From Wuchereria bancrofti (lineage: Eukaryota; Nematoda; Chromadorea; Rhabditida; Onchocercidae), in contig SSBO01000001.1 in NCBI GenBank assembly GCA_005281725.1, forward strand, positions 4,014,399 through 4,078,398: 64,000 bases of DNA, read 5' to 3'. Made by a program: the position numbers and the translations under genes. The notes beneath the pieces are model-generated. The model was not told the origin of the DNA. It was given only the letters and a program-made list of their open reading frames with translations, and searched no databases. Below are positions 49,801 to 61,645 of this stretch, piece by piece; position 1 is the stretch's first letter, and each line of letters starts with the position of its first letter.

Positions 49801-52800
49801 AGGTATCCATTCCTGAATTCGAATCCAAGTTGTGCTACCACTGCAAAAGAAAACTTAATAGAACTTAAGTAATTCTTAATTAGAGTCATTTTGAGTTAGA
49901 CCAAAAAAAAAGCAAATATGCTTTAAAGATGTTTCGAAAGGTCATGCAGCCTTAAAGATACATGCCCAATAATTTGGAAATCAATCGAAAACGATATGAC
50001 GGAAGCGATTTGTGAAACACCTATGTAACACAATAACCAAAATAAAGAAAACAATCGCTTATTAATATATTATATATTAATATATAACGAGCGTTGAACT
50101 TGAAACCTCTCCCTTTTTTTCAGTAGATTGTGAATTGGATGGGATGACCTTAGTTTTGGTCAATGATCCTGATCTGTACGATGGTCGAATATTTGTTCGT
50201 GGTCAAACTGATAATCCATTTTGTTCTAAGAAACTCAACGCTTTGCTTGCCAATGAGACCGAATATCATCTCATAATTCAGTATTCTCACTGCAACGTTA
50301 GATTCGAAGAACCAGTACTTTTTCCAATCAATTTTTCTCCTCAATTTAAAAAGATAGAAACCAGCATTAACGAATTGGTTTTATGATTAATATCAAGTTT
50401 TACAGTTAACTATAAGTGTACCATTGTGCTGAGATGAATTGAAATGGACATCACAGAATTTGCCGCACTGAATCTAATAGACAGTACTTTTTGGAAGAAA
50501 TTTTTATACTTGTCATCTGTTTCATTTTTTTACTTTTCCAATGCGCAGTCTGTTTAGAACACCATAGCTGTGACGGTAGTAATTCAACGACATCCGATGT
50601 TTATCACTGAACGAGCGGATGCTTATGATGTTAGATGTACATATCCTGTTGGCGTTCGAAAGGTCCTAAAATTATCCTCTAAACTTAAGCTTAATTTACA
50701 TATTCATAGTTATAAAAAATGTAAGTTGGAATAATTTGAATATAGTGATAAGCTACAATAGTAATAGTTATATTTGATACCAGTATTGTATTTCTAATTA
50801 TGTTCATTGAAATTTATTTTCAGAGGACATCTTATTTTTTACCCACGAAAGTTCGCTTGTGCTCAGAAATGTAGGAAAAAATGTGACTGCCATAATATTA
50901 CTTATTTATATTTAATTTTATGTTAACAGTTTAATACGTCGTATAATTCGTCTGTCTGAACGAATGAACTAAATATGTTTATCTGGCTGATGATCTTAAA
51001 TAAGGCTTATTATTGAGGTAGAATAAGTTGAATAGTTACGCAAGGCTTATTTTGCATTTTTTCGGGAAGTAGATAATGACAGCAGCAAAACTACAGTAGT
51101 AATTGCTCAGACTGGTTACTCTGTGCATGTAAACCAGGTTAAATACTATAATGCAGTGATTAAAGAAAAATGAACTTCTAGGTAGCAAGTCATGTGGGTA
51201 TTTCTGAGATAACTACCACCAAGACTATTGTTGAAACGGGAATTGGACCAACCTGTTCATTGACCGTTACCAATGAACAAGATCAGCTGATTGATACCGC
51301 TATCGTTGGACAGCCACTGAAACTTGCCCTAACTGTATATCCAAATGGTTTGTTCATTTTACTTTTATAACTGCTTTTGCTTTGACGTTTGTTCTTTTTG
51401 AGATTGCCACAGACAAATAATAGTTGTAGAAAAGTTTTACTGATTGACGTAGGATTTATTCTTATATTTTATAAAATAATAATTATCGAACTCGTGAGAT
51501 TATCACGAGTTCGATCACCAAATTTTTCTTCTTTGTTGTTATTTGTAAGAGAAATTTGGTGGAAATTTGATTAAGGCTAGAGTTTAATAGAGAATTAATC
51601 GATGGAGATATAACTGGTAGTAGGAATTGTACCGAGTCGAAGAACACTTTACTCCAGAACAACGACCTTTATGGATAATCTTAACTCTTTATATAGTGAG
51701 AGTTGGCTTATAACAAGGCGCATTGCGCTGTTTTTCTTGGATGGTCCTTACCCTTCATAATGTGGGAGGTGGTTTAAAACATTTGAACCATCAAGTTACA
51801 GGTTAGATCTTTATAAGCTTCTTTATCAAACCGAAAATGAGAGTTGCATAAATGATTCATCGTTTTAGACATCGAAGCATTTATCATTTTTTGTGTAACG
51901 AAACATTTATCTGAAAAATATTGTAACTGAACCTTTATACTAAAAATTTCTATATTATGATTTTACTTTGATTATCTTGGCATATTTATATTGTAAAATA
52001 TTTCGGTTATTCCGATAGCTTCTGTTTCGTTTTGACCAAAATGATGAGTAAAGTACTTGGACAAAGAGTTAAATTGATCTGGGCAACTATAAGCCGATTG
52101 AATTGAGTAAGACAATTCAATCAATTTTTGATCTATGTTCAATAAGATTGAATTTTGATTTAAAAAATTTCTCTTTTTAGATACATACGCAGTTCTTCCG
52201 CGGAATTGTTTTGCAATAAATTTGGAGACAGGTGAATTGTATTTGTTAACTGATCAAGGTGGATGTGCTATCGACACGGAACTTTTCCCAGAATGGACTT
52301 ATCGACAAGTATGGCTTACAACAGCCAAATTTCGGACATTCAAATGGCCTGATAGTTCGATGATTCGTTTCCAGTGTGACTGTTCGGCATGCATCGAAAG
52401 CTGTCCAAAGGTTTTTTTTATCGATGATAAACCAACAATTTATCTTTCTTAAATTCATGAAACTTTCCTGCTTCTGTAATGGAATATAGGTCAATTGCAC
52501 GAAACGACGTGAATCAACGAAACAGCGTCGTTTTCGGCATGTGCGTGAAGTTCCAAGAAATTCCGTAGATGAAGAACTAGAGAAGCATGTAGTAAAAAGT
52601 GCAAAATGGATGGCGTATTCTCGAGCATTATACATCAACGAGGAAGAGGAGCTGGTACGAGCACAACGTGACATGAAGCGTTGGAAATACCAAGGTGAAT
52701 TACTATGAATATTGCATTCGTCATTTATACTTCGTCAATAACTATTTAACTATTTAGTGAAGAAATATTTTTTCCACAAAACTCCATTGAGTAAGGGAAT

Positions 52801-53156
52801 TTCTTTTTAAATTTTTTTGTGAGGTAGAGAAAGAGGGATTTTAAATTATATTGATATTTCTTTTTTCATTTTATGTGCGTCTTAATATAGATTAACGGAA
52901 ATTAATTCTTTTAAAGTTAAATAAATTTGTAAAATGTCTATTTTGAGGTTTAAAAACTTACGAGGAACCAATGAATACATTACCTGATGATATTTGTATT
53001 CGGGTTCTTTGGATAATACTGTCTCTGCTACCATTACTGTTATTATTGGTTCTTATTGGTTTACTATCTGCAATGTGGCGAAAACAATTCTCCACCAGAA
53101 TACGCTGGAGGCGAGCAGTTGTTAATGATAGCGAATCTTCATATTTAAAATTTTAG
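28898..53156 (+). CDS. fbn-1: FBN-1-like fibrillin-related EGF/mucin/ZP matrix protein
   Basis: I can join 38 exons in phase, for about 3,480 residues. Order: signal peptide ([20 protein letters not shown]), LDLa-like segment ([10 protein letters not shown]), EGF/cbEGF block 1 (31045-36100), Ser/Thr-rich Cys-free region (36100-41330), EGF block 2 (41380-49800) with a second Ser/Thr-rich linker (46594-47370), ZP domain (50124-52493), furin-type site KQRR, TM helix and a basic tail ending SSYLKF. Most EGF exons start and end in phase 1, typical of shuffled modules. C. elegans FBN-1 has the same EGF-plus-ZP architecture and acts in the apical extracellular matrix of embryonic epidermis to resist mechanical deformation; the same role is inferred here. 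The EGF exon ending at 35850 has an unclear start (35653 or later). First exon 28898-29162; last 52948-53156. Key exon limits are in the sub-entries. Confidence 0.9.
31777..31793. repeat. Short TC microsatellite in an FBN-1 intron
   Basis: A run of about eight TC dinucleotides, within a longer pyrimidine-rich stretch, inside the intron after 31412. Confidence 0.85.
32870..33397. repeat. 44-bp exact direct repeats flanking an EGF exon
   Basis: Bases 32870-32913 and 33354-33397 are identical over 44 bases (both contain GAAATGTGCGATAAAAATAT). They lie in the introns on either side of the EGF exon 33117-33248. Identity is higher than expected for intronic DNA, so the duplication is recent or maintained. 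It may mark a past insertion or duplication of the exon cassette, and unequal exchange between the copies would delete the exon. Confidence 0.9.
36968..41055 (+). other. FBN-1 giant Ser/Thr-rich, Cys-free exon
   Basis: One 4,088-bp exon encodes about 1,363 residues with no cysteine, only three tryptophans, and abundant Ser, Thr, Glu and Lys. It enters in phase 1 at TTTTAG|AAGAGCAC (36968) and leaves in phase 0 at CAACAA|GTAAGA (41055). The low-complexity composition suggests an extended, heavily O-glycosylated stalk between the EGF blocks. Two EGSGE motifs (37060-37074 and 38899-38913) fit the acidic-Ser-Gly pattern used for glycosaminoglycan attachment. No exact tandem peptide repeat is evident, unlike classical mucins. 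Long antisense open frames here are shadows of the composition. The preceding exon (35988-36440) starts the same composition after its EGF half. Confidence 0.9.
45082..45410 (+). pseudogene. Decayed EGF exon fragments inside an FBN-1 intron
   Basis: The 1.5-kb intron between exons 44235-44372 and 45853-45966 holds two EGF-like fragments in the gene's sense. After an AG at 45081, in phase 1, a frame reads [18 protein letters not shown] then ISNGF, which resembles the C-terminal half of an EGF. Around 45345-45410 a frame reads [18 protein letters not shown], like the N-terminal half of a calcium-binding EGF. Neither has a good donor, and the neighbouring exons splice in phase without them. I read them as dead EGF exons; alternative exons are possible. 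Confidence 0.5.
46235..46520 (-). repeat. Dispersed repeat, copy 2 (inverted relative to copy 1)
   Basis: Reverse complement of 435-720 with few mismatches and a small length difference near 46295-46360. It lies in the FBN-1 intron between 45966 and 46594, ending about 75 bases before the next exon. High similarity to copy 1 suggests recent mobility or gene conversion. Confidence 0.85.
51485..51515. other. Perfect 13-bp hairpin in an FBN-1 intron
   Basis: Arms 51485-51497 (ATCGAACTCGTGA) and 51503-51515 are exact reverse complements around a 5-base loop GATTA, in the intron splitting the ZP-C half. Confidence 0.85.
51682..51784 (-). repeat. Dispersed repeat, diverged partial copy 3
   Basis: Resembles part of copy 2 in the same orientation: a block with TTGGCTTATAACAA and GCGCAT, then CCTTACCCTTCATAATGTGG compared with the TTTACCCTTTATATAGTG of copy 2. 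It lies in the intron before the ZP exon at 52181. Confidence 0.55.
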
Positions 53157-56100
53157 CGAATCATCTCTTATTTCTGTGCCAATCTACAAGCGGTTGTTGT
53201 TATTTGTTGTTACCATATTGTTGTTGTTATTGTCATTGTTGTCAATGAAGTACTCCGCAATATTCCGGAAGTTGTGGATTACTGAATTACGGAATTATAT
53301 TCACATAAAAGTAACTCCAGAAATTGCAGGATATCATGAAATACGTTTCGTTTGTCGAATTGTTCTTTTATCTCAAATTTTTGAAGGACTTGCTTTTTTG
53401 TCTTCGTTATTGCCTCACAATAATTTGAGGGTATTTTCCAGCGTTAAAGTTCTTCTAATATGTTGCTATTTATTATCTTACCCACTCCGGACCTTTATGT
53501 CTTGATAATTTTTTGAGCACTGGAATTTATTCTCAAACTGTTCAGAACCATTGATTGAAAGCCTTCTGAAGAACAAGAAACGTAAGCGGATTCCTTAAAT
53601 CCCTTTTTATTTGCTTACAATGAGAGTACACTTTATAATTATGGATTTGTTAAGAACTTATAAAAATATCAAAAAGTTGAACATTCCAATATTATCAAAA
53701 AGCTCTTCAATGTCCAATCTTCTTTAGATTTTTTATGAAATGTTCTGCTTTCCTTTTTCTATAATACTGATTGTTGTTTGCCAACGTCATCGTTAATCGC
53801 TTTTCCTGCACACATTCCAAATACTTATTGCAATCACATTTCTTTCCGATGTCTTCCTTGTCCGTATATTTTTATTATCATTGACAATTCTCAGTGAATG
53901 ACAGTCATGTATATGTTTGTGCGTTCTGTTCGTTTTACATTTACCAGTCACGTTTGAAAGAAATGAATTAAGAAATTTCCCCAGCGGATTAATTAGAACT
54001 GACTTTAAACATAAAAGTTTCCGCTAATTAATCAATCCGCTAATTAATTCGCTTCGCATATATGCGAAGGACTACGCCTTTATATTGTGATTCTTTAACA
54101 ACGGATGCAAGCTTTATTGTTAAGCCTTTGCTTACATAATATATGAATGGTCAATTATGTAAACAAAACTGAACAGTGAAGCACTTGACCTCTATGCATC
54201 TTTTGAAAATAGATGAAACTTTTTAATTTTACTTGCTTTGGAACGAGGGATTGACTTTGTCAGAGGTATGCCTTTTGTTTAGTAGCACTGCTAACACGCT
54301 TTCAAACCCCCATTGCCTCCCAAATAAAATCACTTGACTTTGTCGAAAACTTGTTTGTTGATTCTGTCCGATTAATAAACTCTGTCCACATTCTATGAAA
54401 AGAATTTGCTCAAAATCTCGTGAATTCAACGGGAAAAGGACGAATGCAATGTTTTCGACCTTTACTTGAAGAATCTATACCAAGTTTCCAAAAAAAAACG
54501 GTCTATTAGTAAATTGTTATTCTCCATATTTGATTTTTAAATGTTGGTATGAGACAATTTAACTGTTATCGTGAAAAGTTCGATTTTGAGAGCCCATTCG
54601 GCTTACTTAGCATAGAGTTACAATTTGAGAGCGTACTTGAACAAACGAGAAAAAGGTGGTCAAGGAATCTCTAAGGTGAGGGTAGTGGACGGATTTGTCG
54701 ACAGCAAATGAAAATTATTGTTAGAAACTACAGAGGAATAATCCTCAGAATTCATTCAACCTTAAATGAGATAGCTATATGACAAGAAATCTTTGGCACA
54801 GAGATCTGTACTACATATAACCAGATCTCTAAATGGAGTCGAAACGACGACAAAAAAGTTTAAAGAAATATTTATACTGTATTGTCGATGAATTCAAGAC
54901 CAGAATGTTACCACAATATAATATATATATAAGCCACCATAATATAGATACGTCTAAGTAAAAAATGACTAAATTCAAACTTCGGTACAATTACCAACGT
55001 TACCTGACACCTCCCAAGAATGAACCACATATCTTTTAAGCAACTTGTGTGCTCAGGATTACAATAAAGTGAAAATTGCATAATATTAGATAATCTTAGC
55101 CTGAAGTAAAATCAATTTATTTTTGATTGAGAAACTCAGAACCAAGACTACCATCTTACAACTTCATCGCAGTATTTTGCAAAGCATCTTCATACATGAA
55201 CATGACTTTTGCTTCACGGGAGGTATACGTTAGTTTCAGCGGTGGTATTCGCTTTCTCACCAACTTGTGTACTCATTCTTTTATAAGCAGATAAATATAG
55301 TAATACGTTAAAGGACGAAGGAATGCAACGATTAAAGAATCAGAAGACAAGCACACTCCAGCTACCCGTCACGATATTATATATCAGAAAAGCTACTATT
55401 ACTTCAAACTTTTAGATTAAATACATCAGACGATAATATAAACACATCAAGATACAATAACGGATTTAATGATGCGAACGGATTCAGAAAACCGGACAAT
55501 TCGAAGTTGAATTTCAATTCCCACATGCCTTACATCATAGCTCCAGCAGCATTATTTCAGCTGTCATGGGGGAAAATCCCAACATTCAGGAAATCATATC
55601 ACAAGTCCAAACGAGATTCAATATTTCAGATCCATCAATCTTCCACTGAAGAATAGTCACATCAAGAATGGCAAGCAAAAGAACATAGGAGTCATTTCCA
55701 GCTTATAAAATAATAGCAGTGATAAAATATGTAAACTATAATCCACACAGAAATCTGCTGCTATTAATTAGTGTGCATTCATTATTGACTCACGGCAAAC
55801 GAAACAGGAGAAAAAGTTTTTCTCTATGAATTTCAGTTATTAAACAGACATGGAAGGGAAATAAGACAAAGATAAAGGGAAAACATAAATTCCAAATGAA
55901 ATAGTCACAATGTATAAGACTGATACAATAAAGCTAACTTAAATTCGCTCTATGTTGATTCCTGAAACTATTGCTATTATCCATCGATGAATTAAACAGT
56001 GATATTTTTTAACCGAAATATATATGTGTAAAAAAAAAAAACAAATTAAATAAAACGTGTTGTACAACATGAAGAAAAAGCCGTACTCCAGTTGAACTTT

Positions 56101-56418
56101 TCGTTTTACTTTTTCTTTAATAAGATTTGGAATAGTAAAAAATATGAAAATATTAGTTAAATATCTGACTGCATTAAAATTACTTGAAATAAGAATATAA
56201 ACTTCAAATCTGCTACTTCTACAGAACTTTTGCAATTAACTGCTTACGTCGTAAATTATAAGCACATAGTTTTGACAATACACTGGTAATCAGTTTGAGC
56301 AATAAAATTAAGGGCTTGTCATACAAATGAGCATAAATTTCACCTTTCCTCTTAAATAAATACATTTAAGTAGAGGATAAAAGGAAGTTCATCAATTATT
56401 GCTACGGAGCAATATATA
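53157..56418. other. FBN-1 3' flank and intergenic DNA
   Basis: No supported gene in 3.3 kb. Bases 53188-53245 are rich in TTG/TTA triplets and probably lie in the FBN-1 3' UTR. An 18-base palindrome CTTCGCATATATGCGAAG is at 54052-54069, next to repeated CCGCTAATTAAT motifs. The reading frames present are short, AT-driven and without motifs. Confidence 0.55.
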
Positions 56419-59400
56419 TCAAAAATCAGAAAACCTTAACGAATTGCCTGCAGAAACCATATTATGCACATCAGCAACAATAAGTTGTGCTACTTGGTCT
56501 GCTACTTCTGCTTCCTAAAACAATTTATCCTTTCAATAAAAAGACCTCTCATCTGTGATTCAAACTGTGATTCAATGAATTCCTCAAAGACTGAATTTGT
56601 AACCTTCTCAGCTGCAATTCCTTTGCTTTGATCAAGAACTGAAACATTGTTTGCAGAATCATTATTTCAATTTCAACGGAATTAAATAATAAAGTTCATT
56701 TGCCGTTTACTTCATCAGTTCCCACAGTGAGACAAAGATCGCTTACACAATCTACTTCTACTCAAATCAATAAACATGAAAAATCTGACATAAACAACCT
56801 TTTTCACAGAGTAATGTAGATATTTATCTAATTTGTTTTTGAGCCTTCGTCGAGCATTTCCCTTATTTTCGGATATGCTGTAACTGTTATCATACATTGG
56901 CCGATATCGACCCATATTATCGACTGTAGCTAACGATATGCTTCTGAAGTGAGAACGAAATGTATTTAAAGAAAATTCAAATTTTGCAAAAACGTTGTGT
57001 CTTCAATCAGCTTTGGAAACAAATCATTTCAAAAATACAGCAAATGATTAATTAAAATTTTGAAAGTATTGAGGAAAATTGAAGGATAAAAGTAAAGAAA
57101 ATTTTGAAAGAAACTCACGCCTTTGACCGCCCAGAACGAGAAATATTCATGCCACGAGAATTTGAACTATCTGGCTGAGAGGTTGTTTCGTAGTCATCTC
57201 TATTCAGTGATAACAATATAGGAGAAAGTGACGGATCGCGATGAGTCAAATTACGATATGCCGCTCTATCAAACAATGATAACGGTAAACTTGTATCCGA
57301 GGACTGATCCGAACCAGTCACTAAAATAACCAATATTTTTACCTGACTTTGAAAAACGAATTTCAGTTTCTATTTTATTTATTTTTTTGATTTCTTTCAA
57401 CATTAATCAGTAAAAAAATGTCTAATTAATCACTTGTCCACCCTTTCTGTGTTTTTGACTATTTGCAAAAAGATTTTTAATTGCAAATAATCTAAATCTT
57501 CTTAATTGTCCCCCCTCCCCTTGTTTTCTTTGTGAACTTTATGTCAAAACTTTGTGAACTTTACGTTTGGAATGAACTTTTTGTCTGACCTCATGCTTTG
57601 ATCGTAGAGAAAGTAAAATACAAAACTTCAAACACAAAGAAAAAAAGGGACAATCTTTTTTTATCATCAAATTCAAACCTAAATCACAATTAAGTTTACC
57701 AGCGTTCTGCATTATTTTTTCCTCAATGAATGGTGTAAAAAATATCTCGAAAATGCAAAAATAAACCAAGTGTTTGCTTTCTCATATTTGGATTTGGCAA
57801 TTCGACACAGTTTTCCACCTGAACCATCAGCTTCTGCAGATATTTTACAAATGCTGGCGATGCAGAAAAGCGTTTTAGATAATTCTGTAAAAGATAAAAG
57901 CAGATTTACAAAAAAGGAAAAAGTTGTAATTATAATGGACAGAGATCAAATTCAGCAACAAATCGATGTTAGCCAATAGTTAACAACAAATCTCCGTTAT
58001 TCCTATCATGCAATACCAAAAATCACAGTTTTGTTATCATAATTATTGCTCGCTTACTTGTTCCAGAATGCGTAAAGCCATAAGTCGTGCTGTTTCGAAA
58101 CAGCTCGAAGCAGGTCTTCCATTTCCTAAACAAATGTCGCTTTCGATCTGAATTCGTGTTTTCGAATCAAATTTCAATGGTTCTGTTGCTTGCATTGAAA
58201 AATATCTGTAAAACATGTCTATGAGAATAACCAATTAAATTTGTCTCCTCATTTTCATATTTGGAGTCCATTATATTTTCAACCACCAATTCTTTCATAC
58301 CTCACACTAATTTGTTTTTTGCTGATCTTTACTTATACAGAACAAAAAATGTTCTCTTCTGAATGCAAATGTTGTTGTGAAAGTTGAAACGAGATCATGC
58401 AATTTCTTAAAATTCTATCAAGTTTTCAGGAAAACGTTCCTATATTATTATGCTATTTGCACATACTTCAAAAAACAAAGAAAATCAAAACTAAAACAAA
58501 AAATAACGAAAACTTTTACCCAAATATGTTCACTAAAAAATGGTTTCAAACAGTCAACATTTGTCTTAAATATGTCTTGAACATAAGAAACGGTGCAATG
58601 CAGACATAGTTTAATGTTTTTTTTTCTTAAAATTTCTCATTCCTTAATGTATTCGCATATAAGATAAATACTAAGGATGACACAAAGTAAAATTGACATA
58701 AAATGGTTTACTAAATTAGTAGTTTATCAGACAAAAATTTCAAATAAACTTCTAATCTCTAAACTCATACAGTGTTTCCACTCAGCCTGGAGCGATTATG
58801 ACACTTTCAAAACTAGCACATATCATTGTTCCTCCTGAAAGAATTCAAATATTTGAAGTAGCATACTTATTATAGATAATCATAGCATCTTCCACTGCTT
58901 GTTCATCGCTCTGTGTTAATGGCAGTTGTTTAGCAAAACTTTCAGCGGAAATAATAAATTCTACTAATTTCCCATCGCTTTCATTTTCCATGTACTGAAA
59001 AAACTGAGAGATCTCTTTAATGGACCGTGAAAATTTTAAATAAAAAAAAGCAAGACTTAATGAAGGTAAGTAAACTTACCTCAACAAATGCGCACAGAAG
59101 TGGCTGGCATAGCATAATATCTTTTATTGTAAGTGCTCCACTGCTGATAACGTCTATACGATGCTTAGCGTAATATACACTACTTTCAAACTCTCTGAAG
59201 TACCTACAAAACCACATGGGTCAACAAAACAATTTAGCAAGCAACATCAAATATTATATAAATTGGAGGAATTTTCAGTATTCCAACACAGAGTATCAAG
59301 TCAACACAGTGAAGATTGTACTGAAAAGCCAAATTTCGGGAAGCATTTCTCCAAAGGAACAAGGGAAAAAAGAACTATAGTGTGTTAGTCATTTTTAAGA

Positions 59401-60773
59401 AGAGTTTTAAAAAATAAGAATGGAATACATAACGAGAAATTACTGAGATAAGAATTAAAAACTTTTAAATAAAAAGTAATACAAACCGACTTTCCATGAC
59501 ATTCAAAACGAAGCCTTGTGCTTTAGAAAAGCAACAAGGATCGAAAGACCCATTTTTTACATTTATTCGTTCTGCAAAAAAAAAAGAAAAAAAACTTCAG
59601 ACAGATAAATTTTAAAATCTTTCGCGAATTAATGAGTGCTTGTATTCTTAATAATCACAAATACAATGATTGCAGTAATAAAAGTGGTAACAATAGGATG
59701 GTGTCTATCATAATGAAGGTCATAACTGGTATAAAAGCAATTATTTATTGGATTATTTTGAGACGATCAATCATTTCAGATCTTTTGCCTATCCATTACC
59801 ATTGTTATATAAAAAAAAATATTGCAATATCTGGAATAGAAAATGAGTCTTATGTCTTAGAACATGACACGTCCTATTAAGTAACGGTCGAAGCTACTAT
59901 GGTCAATAACTACTTTAATACTTAATAATTTACCCAATACTATTTTCCGTAAATGGTCAGTAATATTGATTGAACAGGATGCATCTTCACTGATATATTT
60001 CGAATAAATACGAACTGCATCATTTTTGATCACTGAAACAATGCGGCTTTTTTATTGTAATGTTAGCATTTAAATTAATCAGTTAAAAACCTCTTGCAAA
60101 CCACGTAAAAAAATTTTTCAGTGAGAACAAAGAAAACTTGTTGGCACGGAATTTCTTTTCGGACGATATTTCGGTAAAAAAAAAAAACTACTTGCAACCA
60201 AGGCTCTGTCATTCTTCACTGCAAGTGCCGAACATCGAAAACTTTCAGCATGCAGCCAGAATTTGATTAAATTAAGCTGACCTAAAAGTTAAGAATAGGA
60301 TGAATATAAATAAGTGCATGGAAGCTAGGTTAATTATAGTAAAAGGGAAGAAAAAAAGTTACATTTTTATAACGTTTCTCGAAAAAATGAAATAATCCCT
60401 AGTTTTTCGTTCTCATCAACCTTCATCCACGTATCATCTAACCTCAACTTTTAGCTTTAAAAAAAGATGGCAACAAAATGGAAAATCACTCATCAAACAA
60501 ATTCTGAACCAAAATGTCTCGTAACACTTTATATTCACTAACGAAGTCATTACCAATTCCTTCCATGAACTGAATAAAGTATGCCAATGCAGTAGCATCA
60601 TTCAACGTTTCGTTCAGCGTGTATACTAAAGCTGATTTTGGGAAAATTAGTTGAGATGATGGCTGTGATTCACCTGAAATGTCCAGCCACTAGAAGGATG
60701 AATCTTAGGCTCATTTAACACTTGCTTGTCCAAGCACTGCACTTTCTTTAATGGAGAACTCTTTTGTTAACAT
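56419..60773 (-). CDS. akap-10/AKAP10: D-AKAP2-like dual-RGS A-kinase anchoring protein
   Basis: Anchors protein kinase A and has two RGS-type domains. Minus-strand exons: 60773-60722 (probable first), 60673-60554, 60281-60192, 60032-59934, 59571-59487, 59203-59080, 58994-58867, 58205-58058, 57884-57767, 57320-57119, 56943 to 56799 or 56747, one at about 56638-56546, and 56510-56419. RGS1 contains ALAYFIQFMEG, NLIKFWLHAESF, DAVRIYSKYISEDA and FDPCCFSKAQGFV. RGS2 contains YFREFESSVYYAKHRIDVIS, LVEFIISAESF, AVEDAMIIYNKYF and IQIESDICLGNGRPASSCF, closely paralleling vertebrate AKAP10. The last exon encodes the amphipathic helix EVADQVAQLIVADVHNMV, matching the PKA regulatory-subunit binding helix. 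The C-terminus lacks the PDZ-type STKL tail and ends SLRFSDF. Two models of the penultimate exons fit in frame. The first exon (MLTKEFSIKES) is phase-compatible but unsupported by homology. Confidence 0.9.
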
Positions 60774-61645
60774 CTGCTAATGTTGACGTCATCTTCCAGT
60801 GTTTATTTGTATAGCGGAACATGCCAGACTTTGAATAATTGGACGGAATTCTTACACGATATTTGGGAAAAGTCACTTATTATGGCCTCACCATTGCACG
60901 TCGTAATATGTATATGATATGCGCTAAGAGATTTTCCAGAAGATTAAACAGGATAAAGTGTAAATAAAGTTAAATATTTTAAAACTCTCCCACTCTCCGT
61001 CGTATAAGTAAAATTTGCACCGAATCATCCAACTGAAAATGGAAAAATATCCATTTTCTATATGGGTGAACTTTGAAAACTTAAAAAGAATGAAATTTAA
61101 TATTAATCAGACATTAACTTCGGTATTAACTTCTCCTCAAAAAGTGAAAGAAAATCATCAAAACTTTAGCAGCTAACTTAAATCATCGTTTATTTGTACA
61201 GCAAACATGCCAAAATTCAGACAATCAGACGAAATTCTTCAAATGCATTTGGAAAGAATCACCTATCATAATTCCCCATTATTGCTAATTATAGAATCCA
61301 TAGTTCTCCATATCCTGAAAAGTTTGGAATTGTGCATGGTATTTGCATACTATCTGACAATTTTATTCCTGTACACTGATTTGTTATTTTCCTATGTATA
61401 CTAAGCCATATCATGATTTTCGGGCTATTTTAACCAGCCAATGATCATGTTCAGAGATCTTCCCACCGGATACCGGAATATAGAAGACATTGACACCATA
61501 TCTTCTCCCCACCGCAGTCCCACAAACATTACAAAACCCAGAAACCCGACGACGGCCAAAACCCTGCAGGGTCAATCTATTTGTATTGAATTAAACGCGG
61601 CCCTCGTTGTATCGTGGCTATCTGAAACGGATTTTTATTATTAGT
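60774..61645. other. Divergent intergenic region, AKAP10 to CDPF1
   Basis: About 870 bp between divergent start codons. Two diverged direct copies of a segment of about 90 bp are at 60801-60889 and 61188-61277 (shared GTTTATTTGTA, ACATGCCA and GAAATTCTT-like blocks). Bases 61450-61610 are markedly GC-richer than the surroundings (for example CTTCCCACCGGATACCGG and CCCGACGACGGCCAAAACCC) and lie directly before the CDPF1 start, so they may be its promoter or leader. Confidence 0.55.

Larger units (their letters stand above)
50124..52493 (+). other. FBN-1 ZP domain
   Basis: Exons 50124-50314, 50558-50662, 51182-51347, 52181-52410 and the start of 52490-52694. The ZP-N half starts at [13 protein letters not shown] and has [15 protein letters not shown] and VRCTYPVGV. 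The ZP-C half has [22 protein letters not shown] and the Cys cluster [19 protein letters not shown] modules polymerise in apical matrices after cleavage and release. The cleavage site KQRR, in a basic stretch [11 protein letters not shown], follows directly in the exon 52490-52694. The last exon (52948-53156) encodes the TM helix with a Leu-rich core ([14 protein letters not shown]). Confidence 0.9.

Noticed and set aside
53176..53505. Hydrophobic 109-codon frame after FBN-1
   Set aside because: It is driven by TTG/TTA triplet repeats in the 3' flank; the FBN-1 TM exon already has its own stop at 53154-53156.
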